Position numbers and translations under genes: made by a program. The notes under the pieces were generated by a model. It ran no database searches, was not told the origin of the DNA, and saw only the letters and a list, made by a program, of their open reading frames with translations. A stretch of 64,000 nucleotides of DNA from Eutypa lata (taxonomy: Eukaryota; Ascomycota; Sordariomycetes; Xylariales; Diatrypaceae): positions 62,001 through 126,000 of the forward strand of contig JAKULF010000016.1 in the NCBI GenBank assembly GCA_022661535.1, given 5' to 3'. Below are positions 26,412 to 37,707 of this stretch, in pieces. How positions within the stretch are numbered: the first letter of the stretch is position 1; each line of letters begins with the position of its first letter.

Positions 26412-28307
26412 TTACCCGCCAGAACACTGCTTTACTAAGACTCTAATCCCTTTACTTTTTCTACTCACATCAGGGGCAACCATATCCCTTACAACCTCGA
26501 CATCAGCGAATGTTGTCTCCCATAACTCCCAGTCGAACCGTCTCATCAAACAGGCTAACGCAATTGTGATTTCCGCGTAAGCCAGGTTCATCCCAATGCA
26601 GTTTCTAGTGCCTCTTCCAAATGATACCATGTAATGTTTCAGTGGCTCAGAGTCGTAGGGGACAGGGGCTCGTGGGTTCTGGAGCCAGCGCTCTGGTACA
26701 AATGAGAATGACGAGGGATATAGAACTTCGTTATGATGGATGTGCCACGTGTCGAGAGAGATATGGGTTCCAGGAGGAAGAACATAATTCCCGTATTTTA
26801 CCGGTTTCCTCGAGATTCGGGGGGATCGCGTCATCTGGCCGCAAGCTAGCCGCACAGCTATCTTCTTTCAGCATCATCTCTAAATAATAATAAAGCTAGA
26901 TAGTTGCTTTTACCAAGCAGATATTTCCCATGGGCAGGATTAGAGAAAAATCAACAGATAACACATACCTTCTTCAACACAAGCTACGAGATATGGACAC
27001 TTCTCTGCGATTTGATGAAATGGTACTGCCGCACTCGGATCTGGCATCGCAGTCTCTAGCTCCCTTTTCAGCATACCACCCACTCTCTTATCTGCTATGA
27101 CATGGAAACACGCGATCATAAGTGTCCATTGCGCGCTTGCGATCCCTGCGCCAATAAGGCTCACCGCATGATCCTTCAATATGTCCATTTCCAGTTCTGC
27201 CTTCGGTAAATTGCAACGCAGTATACCGTGAATGATTGTCTTATCTATTTTGTCCATTTCCCCAGTACCTTGACTTGCGATGAGGTCATTCTCTGCGTCA
27301 CGTATCAGGCGGCGCATATGGTTCTGAAATTCGAGGACGCAAGACATAGAGGGTTGTAGGATTCTGACGAGGGGGTCTGGAATAGCAGTAAGGGCCCGCG
27401 CTAGCCATGGAAATTGAGTGCAAGGGTGTGCAATGTCCTGAATCCGTGTCAGCAAGTCTCTAGTTGCATTATAATATTAACTGCAATACTTTAAAGGAAA
27501 ACTTGGGAAAGGTGGGGGAAGGGGTTGTTGGGTTCAAAAGCAGGTAGCGGAGGATGAATCCGTCTAGTGAGTCTTTGGAGCAACATTCATCCATGGAACA
27601 CCGCAGGAAACACCAAAGTTTACGGGGCTCACCTTGAAACTGCGAATCACTCTCACGAATGGGGAAGCGAAATCAGACTCTTTGAGATACTCGAAGTCCA
27701 TGTCAAACGCGTATTTGGTAGTCACGTCGGCAATATAGCTCCCCAACATGTTCTCCAATGTCACTGGTATGTCTTGATTCATAAATCCTTGGGTCAACCT
27801 GGAGCACATAATGTCCGCCTTTGATTGTATCTCAGGTGTAAGTTTAGCGATCCTCTTTTTGGCGAAGAATGGGTCTTGTGTTGCACGGCGCATCTTATGG
27901 GTTCGGTGATCGGGGGTCGAGAAGAGTGCCGAAGGGGAACCAAACCGCCATTTCAAATAGTGAGGTTTGTCATAACCCTCTCTATTGGTGTATATGGTAG
28001 AATAGAAAGTTGGGTCGTCGATGTGGATCTCATGGGGACTGATACGGATAATAGGCCCATACGTCTTGTGTAATTTTTGAATGTGGAAAGTATATTGACC
28101 TCCAAGTCCCTTGTGAAAAAGCTCGAAGTAAGACTCGTACCAACCCGTAAGCGCTGCCAGCTTGGGACCTGGTACATTACTCAAAGGGTGCAGGACAAGA
28201 CGATATATGCTGATACAAGCAAAACATATGAAGAGAGTAACAATGATCACGTGGGCGCTCATATTGGGCAATCTGGTCATTGGATAAACTATAAAGGTCC
28301 CCTCCAT
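26412..28307 (-). CDS. cytochrome P450 monooxygenase
   Basis: Membrane-anchored fungal P450, expected to oxidise the cluster product at the ER. Exons 28307-27633, 27437-26969, 26857-26412 encode 529 aa. The N terminus has a hydrophobic anchor (about residues 17-40) and the proline-rich PLSNVPGPKLAALTGWY hinge. The K-helix ExxR is E381-R384 (EEAVRL), restored by the second splice. PERW follows, and the heme loop FGRGTRNCIGMNLAYAE has the ligand C468. The I-helix reads LIGAGIASAQWT, lacking the usual acid-Thr pair of AGxDT. The start could also be the ATG at 28280. It is convergent with the hydrolase and divergent from the acyltransferase gene. Confidence 0.92.
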
Positions 28308-28839
28308 TCTTCACGTCTTATTACAAACTATTAGAGCTTTATAAAGTATATACCGACACTTAGATGTAGCCTTATACATTCACTACAAGCAAAAGAGGAA
28401 CTGGAATTTACAGTTGGAAGCATGAAAAGAATTATCAAGAAAGTTGCCAAGAGTTATCACTAATGGAGATGCTTGCCTACCACAAGCTGACTTACGTGTC
28501 TGAAAGATACACACTGGCCATTGCTGGAAGTGGCCCTGCAAATATTGTCGCACAACAGCTTAGCCGCTCATCCGGCAGCATAAGTAATGCTACGCTAAGT
28601 ACCCCACGACGGCACAGCTGTAATAATATGAGTCAGAAACCCCTCATTTCTTATGTTTCACGGAAACATTACCTCAGATGCAACATAACGAGAAGAATAC
28701 ATTTGACGACACAAGCTACGGATTCTCTCATCCTTACATACAAACCTTTAACTATTTTTACACAAATTCTCCTCTTGCTTATGCACTTGAGATTGACTGA
28801 AATTTAACAGAGGGTACCTAGATTACTACACCTAAAATC
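28308..28839. other. shared divergent promoter region
   Basis: A 532-bp gap between the divergent P450 and LovD-like genes, a plausible bidirectional promoter. An open frame at 28463-28807 has no recognisable features and is not called. Confidence 0.5.
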
Positions 28840-30147
28840 ATGACACTAAATATCAACAGAGTCTACGAGGAGGCTATTGAGTCCGGACTTCTCCCTGGGG
28901 TCTCCCTTCTTGCTGGAGATAAGGATGGTATGTTGCATCTAATCTCTTACCGAATCTGCGATTATAAAGTATTTTCTTATGTGCTTTGTGATGTGCCCTT
29001 CAATACATCTTGAACTAATAATCTTTTGGAAGGCAATATTATTTATTCTAAGTCTCTCGGGAGAGCGACGATGAAAGAAGGCCGAAATCTCCCCTTCACG
29101 GACGACACAATTTGTGCCATAGCTTCCATGAGCAAATTGATGACTTCTGTAGCGGTCCTGCAATGTGTCCAAGACGAAGTATTGGATTTGGACAAAGATG
29201 TTCGGTCCTTGCTTCCCGAGATGGGGAAGTATGGTATCATCACTAGCTTTGATGACGACCAAGGGTTGGCTACTTTTGCAACTGACACCACGCCCATCAC
29301 CCTCAGAATGCTGCTTTCGCATACTTCTGGTCACGAGTACGATTGGCTAAGTGTCTTGCTGGGTAAATGGCGCGCGTCGCGCAATGAGCAGCCGTGGACA
29401 GGCCCAACGATCGAGCACAAATCTGCTGTGCCACTTGTGTTTGCGCCTGGATCAGGCTTCGCGTACGGCGCAGGACATGACTGGGCTGGCAAACTGGTGC
29501 AACTAGCAACCGGGTTAAGTCTGGAAGACTTCATGCGTAACCGCATTTGGGGGCCTTTGGGAATAGACAAGGATGTGTCCTTTTGGCCCAAGACGAAAGA
29601 AAACATGCGAGATAGGATGGCTGACATAAGCACTTTGGACAAGGACGGAAACCCGCCGGCTGTGGACGCTCCAGATTTTGACATCATGTTTGGGGCTACC
29701 GATTGCATCGGCGGCGGTGGCGTACATGCGTCCATTAAGGCGTATTATACGTTTCTATCCGCCATTCTGCGTCGCGACTCTAAACTTTTGAGCACTTCAT
29801 CGTACACTGAACTGTTTCGCCCACAGCTCAATGAAAAGTGCGAGCAAGCTCTCAATGAATATATCGCCCTTTCGCCTGCCCACACAAACTTCTTAGGTCT
29901 GCAGATTCCGGCGTCTGTGAGGAAGACTTGGAGCTTTGCCGGTTTGATAGCCAAAGAGGGCCAGGCAGGTCGGTTCAACGAAGGAACTGCCTTCTGGGCG
30001 GGAGTGCCGAACACTATGTGGTATATTGATAACAAGGCAGGAATCTGTGGAACCGCGTTTTGTCAACTCTTGCCGCCCTTGCATCCACCTGTAGTAGCAT
30101 TACATGAGCAGTTTCAGAGAGGAGTATTCGAGGTCGGTAGGCGGTAA
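28840..30147 (+). CDS. LovD-like acyltransferase / beta-lactamase-fold esterase
   Basis: Serine hydrolase of the class C beta-lactamase family. Fungal members near HR-PKS genes, such as LovD, transfer an acyl group from a carrier or thioester to an alcohol. Exons 28840-28927 and 29033-30147 give 400 aa, close to LovD (413). The catalytic SxxK is ASMSKLMTS (S61, K64). The downstream YGAGHDWAGKLVQLATG segment holds the expected general-base Tyr. MLLSHTSGHEYDW and FGGAT-like segments are typical of the family. There is no signal peptide, which favours an intracellular biosynthetic role over a secreted esterase. A plain carboxylesterase is the alternative. The single intron (GTATGT...GGAAG) joins AGDKDG to NIIYSK. 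Confidence 0.85.
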
Positions 30148-30710
30148 GGTACAATTGTACAGAGATGTAGATTGTTGCTACATCAGGGATAGTCACCATA
30201 GTACAGTCGCATTTTACAGTAATCAAGATCTTTGCTAAACTTGCTTGTGTCTCATCTAATACCGATATCCAGAATATAGCTACTAACATCTGCAACATAA
30301 TGTAGCGGACACTATTACTGCAGCTTTTGACGTGGCCTGTGGAGTTCCTTTTTTTTTTTAAAAACCGCACTCAAAACCAATATCATGTCCTACACAAAAT
30401 ATTCGATATAGTCATTGGCTGTTAAACTGGAGGCCATCATAAACATTCATAAACTATACTACAAAAATCGTGGGACCTGCTTTATATGTAGAAGTGATGA
30501 TGATTTTTTGATGTAGTGTTGGTTTATCAAATAATAGAGACATCGATTGGTAATCGCTGCATAAATAGACTGTTGTCTTGCATTAATGATCATCCACCTC
30601 TTACCTCTTCGCTATTACAATACAGACGTCGTTACATTGGTAGAAGTTGCATATATATGTCCATCAAACACTACTTGTCATTAAGAAAGGTCCATCACGA
30701 GAGTCCATCA
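30148..30710. other. intergenic, convergent 3' region
   Basis: AT-rich gap between the convergent acyltransferase and SDR genes, with an A/T homopolymer near 30350-30364. No gene supported. Confidence 0.55.
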
Positions 30711-31769
30711 TCAATGTAGAAAGCCCTGGACCGTTTTATCGCACCAGTCAAAGTATTCTCTAGCCCGTCCCGAACCTCCTTCTTCTACTGATCTCAACGC
30801 GAGAACTACGTCCTCTCTTTGTCTGGGGTGCCATCTCCCATCACAGATTGCGTAACGCCCAGCAATGGCATCATCCATAGTAACCGACTCCGAAAGGCCC
30901 ATCCAAAGATATGTTTCAGCGCCATGCACGGAGTCCCGAAGGATTGGCCAGAGGATATAGTAGAGTAGACGCGGGGTGTGACGCCAGATGTTTGTGGCAT
31001 AGTTCCCCGGGTTTCCTGCTATTTGAACAACACCCGTGTCACTTTGGCGGCGGGCGAACTCGCTAGCCAAGAACCAGGAGGCGGTTTTAGACATGACGTA
31101 CAACTCATTGTGGTCTGTCACGCTCTGAGTATTTCCCAAAAATTCCTTTCGTATGCCAGTTTCAGGGGCCATCATTTCAATGAGGATAGAAGCTGGCCAG
31201 ACAACCCGCACAGTGTTTTGGGGACTGCTTTTCGCCGTTTGTGAAAGAATTGGCATAAGGAGGCGCGTTAATAGGTATGGTCCTATAGAGTTGATACAAA
31301 AGTGGTATTCGTGGCCTTGATGACAAGGTGGCGCGTTTCTTCTCGCCCCAGTGCCCGCGTTGTTGAACAAGATATCAAGCCGTCCATGCGGTCCCTCAAG
31401 TTCAAGAAATTGCTGTGCAGCCGCCTTCACGGTTGTAAGATCCGTCAAATCCATTGGAATAAACTCCAAGCTCCCTCGTATCGCGGTGCGGTTTTGGCGC
31501 TCTGTCCCGTCACCATTATAGTAAGCCTGGACACGGGCAATGGCAGCCTCGGCGTGTTCTTTTGATCTTGTCAAAATGTACACCTTGGCGCCCGCACCAT
31601 ACAAAATACGTGAAAGCTCATAGCCTAGACCAGATGATCCACCCGTTACAATGATAACCTTGCCAGCTTGGTTGGGTAGATTGGCTTCAGTAAGCGGGGC
31701 ACCATTGCGAGGAGGGAAGAACTGGGTCCAGATTGCACCAAATGACATTGTGAGTTCAGGTGTAGGCAA
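30711..31769 (-). CDS. short-chain dehydrogenase/reductase
   Basis: Classical-fold SDR, single exon of 352 aa, likely NADP(H)-dependent and acting on a cluster intermediate. The cofactor motif is VTGGSSGLGYELSRIL (residues 41-56), followed by NNAG (136-139), catalytic S194 (WPAS), Y224 and K228 (YVMSK). The C-terminal region (about 265-350) is longer than in a minimal SDR and has an aromatic, membrane-leaning stretch (LLYYILWPIL), as in retinol-dehydrogenase/WWOX-type SDRs. The start may be the second ATG (31748), which would give MSFGAIWTQF. It is convergent with the acyltransferase gene. Confidence 0.9.
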   Translation of the reverse strand: MPTPELTMSFGAIWTQFFPPRNGAPLTEANLPNQAGKVIIVTGGSSGLGYELSRILYGAGAKVYILTRSKEHAEAAIARVQAYYNGDGTERQNRTAIRGSLEFIPMDLTDLTTVKAAAQQFLELEGPHGRLDILFNNAGTGARRNAPPCHQGHEYHFCINSIGPYLLTRLLMPILSQTAKSSPQNTVRVVWPASILIEMMAPETGIRKEFLGNTQSVTDHNELYVMSKTASWFLASEFARRQSDTGVVQIAGNPGNYATNIWRHTPRLLYYILWPILRDSVHGAETYLWMGLSESVTMDDAIAGRYAICDGRWHPRQREDVVLALRSVEEGGSGRAREYFDWCDKTVQGFLH

Positions 31770-32673
31770 GCAGAGGATGAGGGCTTATGTAAGAAGTATT
31801 TGGGAAAACCTATGCCTTCAATACCACTTATCTGGTGTGCGATTACTGCCAAATGTGAAAGATTTCTATAACGAATTGCAATTTCCTAATGAATGCACGT
31901 GAAAGAATCATGCTAGGAGCTCATAGCTATACGTGCATTTACCCCTCACGCATGGTACAAAAAGTAGCTATGTAGGTTGCTTCATTACCCCTGTATTACC
32001 CCTGTCATTGATGAACACTAATAACTTATAACTGACACAGAGGCTCACGGAAAGAAATACATAAAGTATGTACCTTAACTTGTAAATAACGTGTCTATAT
32101 CACGTAATACGCATTACGCCCCCAATCCAGGAATTCCCACGTAATACACCAAGACCAAACCTGACTGTTCATATTACTAAGTCTTGAGCCAACTGAGCCA
32201 ACATGCAACTGTAACCCCCGAGTTTTTACGATGCTACTGTGTCGTTGATTTTGATGCGTTGCAATAAGTGGTGTGCACCAAATAGTGTCCATCTCATGGA
32301 AGTCATAGGATTACTGGCCAGCCTGATTCCGCGTATTTACTTTGTAACCTCTTTACCTCTTTGCGTACTTGAAATTGATGTGCAAATTTCTTTATCGGCC
32401 GGGTAGAATAATTGCAAAACAAGATCCTATGTATTAATATAGTCTAAACTAAAAGTACAGTTCTTGCATGTATCAACGTGCGGATCGATTTGTACTTGGC
32501 ATCAATTCTCGAAGGGAGGTTTTACGTTCTCGCCAGCTATTAAAAAAGACACAAGTAACCATAGGAAAACAATCATGTAATCTATAGGCACCCAAAGAGA
32601 GCTACTCAGAGACTTGCACTCCAACAGACATCCCAAGGTACTGCAGTAATCTCTCCGCCGACCGTATCCCCTT
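31770..32673. other. intergenic
   Basis: Gap of 0.9 kb between the SDR promoter and the end of the membrane-protein gene. No coding signal or repeat recognised. Confidence 0.55.
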
Positions 32674-33867
32674 TTATGGGACACTATTCATCTCAAAGCT
32701 GTGTTGGTCCAGCTGGTGATCAACTCTAATCTCCCCAAATTCGCCGCTCAGCCTTTTCCAATGCCTAGACTGTCCGTCACCAACCGGGTGAAGACCATCT
32801 TTACTGCTATGTCCTGCATTGGAGTGATCTTTTGTAAACCTTGAAGACAGTGAAGTTGCCACCCAAGACTTTGCCCAAGAGATTACAGGAGATGTGGTCA
32901 GCTTTTCGCTGACCGGACGCAGCAATGGCATACAGGCAAGTGAACAGGCCAGCAATGGCTCTAAGGCGGTAAAGAGGTAAAGAGTAGAACCTGACCAAGT
33001 GAAGTCAGATTGGTCATAGCCTAGGGCTAGTTGATAGAGACAAATACGTGCAATTGAAATTGCACAAATCCTAGGCTACATGTCAGCGCCGGGTCAAAAG
33101 ATAATTTGAGAAAGGGGCTGCGTACAGTGCACCGAGTGCAAACATCACAGAGACACCGGCTTTCCTCCCGAACGGCATTTGCAAACCCCACAGCACTGGC
33201 GTTGGTAATAACGCAATGCTTGAGTCAATAGCAAAGTTGCTGGCATGTACTGCTAGATATGCGGCATTAATGTTGCCACATCTTCCATTCAGGGTCAACT
33301 TATTCCAGTTAAAAGCAAGTGGCCGGCAGATTAGGAATACAGTAAGTAGATCTCCAATACACCACAGGAGACAAATGACCATCATTCCGTAGCATACGAT
33401 GCGAAAGCGACGGTGTCTGGAGAAGAGGTGTATGTAAAGGTTGATGATAGATAGCCGAATGCTAGTCATAGAGAATGCCCAGAGAGCTTGAATGGCGATG
33501 AGAAGCTGATCTATATTAATACCAGTTCAAGGGATAATGGGTTCTATGATCACCTTTCCGAATATAACGAGCCTCCAGGGTGTGCTGACGAGCTCGGCTG
33601 CATGCCGACCAAGACCGCCGTACTCGACGCTGCAAACAAGGCAGATAGCTAGGGCTGTTGCACATACCTATTGAGGATGTCAGTGGTGATTTTACAATTT
33701 TCCACGGAGAGACTTACAAATCCAAATAGAACTAGGATATCGTGAGCGAAGAGTTTTCGGCCTAGTATCCGCTGAGACCAGAATCGCAGCCCAAGAGCGA
33801 CGATGGCAAACGCCTCAAACATCATCGTCACCCCGATAATTTCGGGGCCTTTGCTTGGAGTAGTCAT
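32674..33867 (-). CDS. fungal rhodopsin-like seven-helix membrane protein
   Basis: Member of the large fungal family of integral membrane proteins with a rhodopsin-like fold (Pth11-related without the CFEM domain). Exons 33867-33718, 33667-33554, 33505-33126, 33070-32674 give 346 aa. Six to seven hydrophobic helices are visible. Family landmarks are FWSQRILGRKLFAHDILVLFG, VEYGGLGRHA, LWAFSMTSIRLSIINLYIHLF, CRPLAFNWN and DFTWSGSTLYLFTALEPLLA, the last restored only by removing the third intron. The C-terminal tail (about 275-346) is polar. Function is unknown; such proteins occur in and out of biosynthetic clusters as sensors or carriers. An upstream ATG at 33921 is an alternative start. Confidence 0.85.
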
Positions 33868-35821
33868 AGCTACTATCCTTTTAGATTTGGATTTTAACTC
33901 GTCTAGATGTAAGAGTGACACGATATCACAAAAAAAGTGTAAGAGTAAGCTAACAAAGTAGATTTGGGAAGTGATGAGCTGGGCTGGAAAAATAAAGCCA
34001 CGGGGTATGCGTCGTGCGTATATAAGTGCGTATATAAGTATGTTCAGTGTATGAAGGCAAGGCTGGTTCTGGCCACTAACACAACAGTCATGATCTCTAG
34101 TGTATCATCTGCTGAGCAACAGTATCTCTATACTAATATATGTACTAATATATGGTGCATCTGATTACACCTACAGCCTGATACATCGACATTTAGGTAT
34201 GAGCCCTGTCCTCTTGGTGTTAGGTACTGAGGTATAATGTTACATACGATGCATTCCTCTCGGCCATAGTCCTTATTGTAGCCGCTGATGCAGCCTGCAT
34301 GTCCCCACTGCTTTATTTAGAAGAGAGTAGCAAGCTACCCACCATTAAACGAATAGCTTTGAAGCACCCAGCTACATAAGGTAGCATTCTTTGGATACAA
34401 GCGCGTAGATACCAACATCAAACAAGGTTGATCATAGCAAGGTAAGGCTGGCATCGAGGCACGGGATCATTCGAGCCTATTATCGATAATAACAGTTTTC
34501 GTCGGCTGCATTGACTAGGATCTCGTACAGGCAACCAACGAAGAGTTTGTCGACCAACCCTGGGAGTATGAGACGTTTAATTCATATCATCGCGATGCAT
34601 GTCTTAATCATTGACGCCGAGAAAGCCGTTCAGCGTTGCACCGGGCCGAAAAAGTGATGTAACTCAATCTAAGGCACGGGCAGCAACCTACCCATCCATT
34701 CGGGTTTAACCCAGTCCATAGTGGGTAGGGCAACTACGAAGGTCGGGTGCTTGGCATGGTGTGTGATTTTGAACCCGATAATCGTACGGAATTATCTATT
34801 AGCTGTGTTAAAAAAAAAACTAACCAATGGTTATCTATTTGTTATGAATAATTATACATAGTTTATACACAGGTATATATTTTCTTTCTTAAAAAATAAG
34901 GTAATGGATAATAACTACATCGGTTCCCTTATTACTTACTGCAGGTAACAGGTAAGTACCTACCTAATTTAAATGGTTTCTGAGTGGATAACTATTGGGG
35001 TCCTGTCGGGAGCCTTACCCAATTGGTTCCTATGCGTATAACATCACATTGCATGTGATCTGCATAGGTTGTTGGTTCATTAGCTTTTCACTAATTACTA
35101 TATGTAGGTAGGCATGTATGCGAAGTAACAGCCCGAAAACATACCAACCAATGACGCCCGGGGAGTAAGGAATGACCCCGCTACAGGGCTGGCATATAGC
35201 ATAACATTGTGGAACAGAAACGCTTTACCAAGTACAGTGATTCAATGGTTTAATAAATGATGTTGTATTCTTAAGTTAAACAGTCTGGCCCCGGACCAGC
35301 TGGAATCGTCCATATACTCGCGGTTCAACGCACCTTCCACCAACATACATATAAGTACGCGCCAACTGCTGTGATATCTCAAGCTCATTGGCTCATTGCT
35401 TTCCAGGACATGATCAGTATGGCTTCCGCGTCTGCTTGTCCATGGTATGATGGGGAGGGCGAGGCACCACCATTTAGTATCAGATTTCGCTACTCAAATA
35501 GGCAGACCAAAATTGATGAACAAATGATGCATCAGTGATTGTTTAGGGGCAGCCAGGCTTTCAGTTAGAATACATTTGCCGTTAGTTTTCTCGTATTTAG
35601 ATCACTTCACATTTGCTCACCAGAGCGCTGAAGTTAATCTATCTCTTATCATTTTCGTCGGAGCCTTGTGGCCTGCGAAATAGCACTGCGTTTTACCAAG
35701 CCGTCCTTACATATAGCGCCTTGCCTTTCGTCCTGGTTCTTCCCTTTCCCACCAAGGAAAGTACAGAACCATAAAGTGAGGCCCAATTTATGTACCCAGA
35801 CGATATTCTTAAACACAACAA
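33868..35821. other. intergenic, 1.95 kb
   Basis: Divergent promoter region between the membrane protein and the bZIP-ankyrin regulator. It is AT-rich with poly-A tracts (34808-34818) and TAGGTAGG-type motifs (near 34955 and 35107). No supported gene. Confidence 0.55.
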
Positions 35822-36995
35822 ATGTGCGCGGCCTCTTCCTCGGCAGGAGTCAAAGGGAAGGGTACTCAACAGGAAAACTGGAAACAAATCCAAGATGCGA
35901 GAGAAAGAAAGAAGGTACAGAACCGAATAGCCCAACGGTCCTATCGTAAGTTTAACAACACTCCTTTGTCGGGTATATCGTGTATCCTAACAAGTCTAGG
36001 CGAGCGCACTCGAAAACGGCTAGAAACCCTAGAGCAGCTATGTCGATTGCCTGATAAATGTACCCATTCTCAGTCCCCGGATGACACCAGTGTTTCTGCA
36101 GAAACATCTAAATCCGTGTTTATGGAGACTTATTCCTCGTCACCATCATCTACCTTATCGGCATCATCAGAAGCATCACTAAGGCTCAGCGGGAAAGATT
36201 CGTTGGCTCTTCTTACCCCCACTACCTTTTCGTCTTATTTTTCTGATGACACGAATTTGGGGCTTGGTGGCTTATCCGATCCAAGGGAGAAAGCACTCGA
36301 CAACCGGCCTCTTGATATGTCTTGGGACATCGATGCATGTATAGGTAGTATCGATGATGGTACAGTAGTGGTAGGAAACACAAATATGCATGTTGGAGGC
36401 GATGGATCCCCTGGACCTGCAGTCGATTCCAATGATCATATCGATGAATCATTGAACCAGTCTATGATCTCCAAGGTAAATACTTCTTCGGATTTTTTCA
36501 ACATTTTTTCCTCATGAGACTTACAGATATCCCTAGTTTGCCCCTTTCAAAGACGCTGCAGTGCCAAGTGAAACGACGATTCAAGCTGCTGGAACCGGTG
36601 AAACGGCCCTTCACCTGGCTGCCGAAAGCGGAAATGTGAATATGTTGCAGTTTCTCTTGCAATTGGAAGCTGATGTCCTCGCACGAGACGGACTAGGCCG
36701 AACAGCTCTTCACGTAGCGGTCGAAGCAGGAAAAGAGAATGCTGTATTCGAGCTCTTAAAGTCTCCATGCGTTATAAATGCCCAGGCACATAATGGGCAA
36801 ACAGCATTACATGTGGCTGCTTCCTTGGGAAATGAAAGGCTTGTGGGTCGGTTACTCATAGCAGGAAGCAATGTTGATGTTAAGGACGCTGGTGGAAGGA
36901 CCTCGCTACATCTAGCGGTCTCAAGTGGGCATCACAACGTACTGAAGACTCTAGTTGAAAATGGGGCAAATATCAACGCCCGAATTGAATTATAA
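35822..36995 (+). CDS. bZIP-ankyrin (bANK) transcription factor
   Basis: Probable pathway-specific regulator. Exons 35822-35945, 36000-36475, 36537-36995 give 352 aa. The N-terminal basic region is ARERKKVQNRIAQRSYR (N-x7-R DNA-contact signature), joined by splicing to ERTRKRLETLEQL, a short zipper. The middle (about 70-215) is Ser/Thr/Asp-rich and acidic. The C-terminal half has four ankyrin repeats (about 215-350: GETALHLAAESGN, GRTALHVAVEAGK, GQTALHVAASLGN, GRTSLHLAVSSGH). This bZIP-plus-ankyrin order defines the bANK class, which includes ToxE and Apf2, regulators of fungal peptide metabolite clusters. The first intron is 54 bp and in frame. The last intron end (CCCTAG) was chosen because the nearer TTACAG leads to a stop codon. 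It lies between the PKS genes and the cyclitol gene. Confidence 0.87.
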
Positions 36996-37707
36996 CTCCA
37001 AACCAGGGAGAGAAATTTGTTAAATCAGCCAGATGCTGTTATGGTATGGGCAGACCTAGCGTACCACGTGGATGCTAATATCAAGGGGCTACATAGCATT
37101 GGTGCGTGATCAGGTCAATGATGCTACACCCAGCTATGTAAATACGAATTGGGATTCCAAGTGTTCAGTTGAAGCTCAGTATATCTTTTGGGGAGGGTAT
37201 GGCGCCCTGTTTCTTATCTGCTGGGTATTATACCCCACCTGCCCAGCCCAAGCATTATAACCTTAATACGCACACACGAACACACACTCGAAGCCTTCAT
37301 TTACCTCTGTAAATTCTCTAGATATTACAACCCCTTTCTTAGTAGATCAATACACTACAATAACAAGTGATCTCCTATATATGACAGAACGGCTAACTGT
37401 TCGTCTGGGCGACATGTCTTTTCTAGTTGAAGGCCTCAGTAAGGAGGTAAACTCCTAGGATCTACAAATTTATCGGGGAATATGGAAGCTGAATACTACC
37501 CTCACACGGCCACAGACAGTTTGCAGGTCGGATCCCCTCCAGCGGTGTGTTGTATGGGTGTTTATGTACTACTATATAGAGTAAAAACTAGCCTATCACG
37601 CCCCTTTTACCCCCAGGGAGGCCCCGGAGCACCTTCGAAGCAACCATCCTCACGCCATTTAATCAATCAATATTCTTATAATAATTCCGTCATGAATCCG
37701 CCGCGAC
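36996..37707. other. intergenic, convergent 3' region
   Basis: Gap between the convergent bANK gene and the fused cyclitol enzyme. No gene supported. Confidence 0.55.

Noticed and set aside
28463..28807. Possible small protein between P450 and acyltransferase
   Set aside because: No recognisable features, and it occupies the expected divergent promoter.
32674..33867. Idea that the rhodopsin-like gene is broken near 33083
   Set aside because: Removing a GTACGC...CCTAG intron restores the conserved helix and the full C terminus.
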